Positions 5,668 to 6,218 of a stretch of DNA of 6,218 bases are shown here, piece after piece. Where the stretch lies: positions 1 to 6,218 of the forward strand of contig CABTYV010000063.1 in the NCBI GenBank assembly GCA_902489145.1. The letters are read 5' to 3'. The translations under genes were made by a program, and so were the position numbers. Numbering within the stretch: the stretch's first letter is position 1; each line of letters begins with the position of its first letter. Source of the stretch: an uncultured Tissierellia bacterium (lineage in GTDB: Bacteria; Bacillota; Clostridia; Tissierellales; Peptoniphilaceae). The notes beneath the pieces were generated by a model. It had not been told where the DNA came from. It saw only the letters and a program-made list of their open reading frames with translations, and did no database searches.

Positions 5668-6218
5668 ATGAAGATTCTTGTAATTAACTGTGGGTCTTCT
5701 TCCTTAAAGTATCAGTTGTTTGATATGGATCGGGAAGAGGTACAGGCGAAGGGCCTGGTGGAGCGGATCGGCATTGAAGGATCCCGCATTGAGCAGGAAA
5801 CGGCCCAGGGCGAATATGAGCAGACGACGGCCATTCCTGATCACAAAAAGGCGGTTTCGCTGGTCTTTGACGCCCTGACCAGCCCGGAGCATGGCGTGAT
5901 TCAAGCCCTGGATGAGATCGATGCCGTGGGCCACCGGGTGGTCCATGGCGGTGAAAAGGTGACTCGCTCCAGCCTGATTGATCAAGAGGTGTTGGAAGCC
6001 ATCAAGGAGGTCGTGCCCTTCTCCCCCCTTCATAACCCGGCCAATCTGCAGGGTATCCAGGCCTGCCAGGAGCTGCTGCCAGGCAAGCCCCAGGTAGCTG
6101 TCTTTGATACGGCCTTCCATCAGAGCATCCCCAAGGAAAACTACATCTATCCCATTCCTTACGACTTTTATGAGAAGGACCGGCTCCGCCGCTATGGCTT
6201 CCATGGGACGAGCCATGA
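5668..6218 (+). CDS. ackA: Acetate kinase, N-terminal part (cut by window end)
   Basis: Acetate kinase interconverts acetyl-phosphate plus ADP with acetate plus ATP in the cytoplasm, the ATP-yielding last step of acetate fermentation. The first 183 residues are present out of about 400 expected; the frame is open to the window edge. The N-terminal signature ILVINCGSSSLK (3-14) is intact. Key residues match the Methanosarcina enzyme with a steady offset of one: Asn7, Arg90 in GHRVVHGG, Asp147 in VFDTAFHQ and His179 in GFHGTSH. The start ATG has GAGGAGG (5656-5662) five bases upstream. Phosphotransacetylase (pta), often its partner, is not upstream; it may lie downstream or elsewhere. The terminal bases CATGA are His plus the beginning of the next codon, not a stop. 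Confidence 0.97.
   Translation, partial: MKILVINCGSSSLKYQLFDMDREEVQAKGLVERIGIEGSRIEQETAQGEYEQTTAIPDHKKAVSLVFDALTSPEHGVIQALDEIDAVGHRVVHGGEKVTRSSLIDQEVLEAIKEVVPFSPLHNPANLQGIQACQELLPGKPQVAVFDTAFHQSIPKENYIYPIPYDFYEKDRLRRYGFHGTSH

Noticed and set aside
5704..6216. A 170-codon minus-strand open frame at the right edge.
   Set aside because: It is the shadow of acetate kinase, whose signature motifs are all intact on the plus strand.

Overview
The window looks like an ordinary chromosomal stretch of a Gram-positive, probably fermentative Firmicute (Clostridia/Tissierellia-like). Evidence: every gene has a strong purine-rich Shine-Dalgarno (AGGAGG or GAGGAGG types), the promoters are sigma-A-like, and the gene set is a PepF-type oligoendopeptidase, an M29 aminopeptidase, an AI-2E family permease and acetate kinase. 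The genes are moderately GC-rich. The genus cannot be fixed from this sequence alone.

Layout. Positions 1-179 are a very GC-rich (about 78%) apparently non-coding block with a 27-bp direct repeat (47-bp period) and a GC hairpin. Positions 180-1406 (minus) encode an M29 metallo-aminopeptidase. A 172-bp divergent control region follows (1407-1578), with -10-like sequences on both strands, a 14-bp palindrome and three CCATTGG heptamers. Positions 1579-3378 (plus) encode an oligoendopeptidase F. It converges, with only 30 bp between stop codons, on an AI-2E family membrane protein at 3409-4575 (minus). A second divergent region (4576-4716) carries overlapping promoters for the permease and for a nucleotidyltransferase at 4717-5616 (plus). 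The stop codon of that gene lies inside an extended -10 sequence that probably drives acetate kinase (5668 to the window end, truncated).

How the genes fit together. The two divergent peptidases would cut imported or recycled oligopeptides and release N-terminal amino acids. Acetate kinase would make ATP from acetyl-phosphate, as expected in an amino-acid or sugar fermenter. This metabolic link is an inference from the families; there is no single operon. The nucleotidyltransferase and the AI-2E family protein have no assignable substrate.

I found no mobile element, CRISPR array, tRNA, rRNA, recognisable riboswitch or defence system, and no convincing novel multi-gene system. The least explained parts are the repeat block at 1-179 and the palindrome and heptamers between the two peptidase genes.
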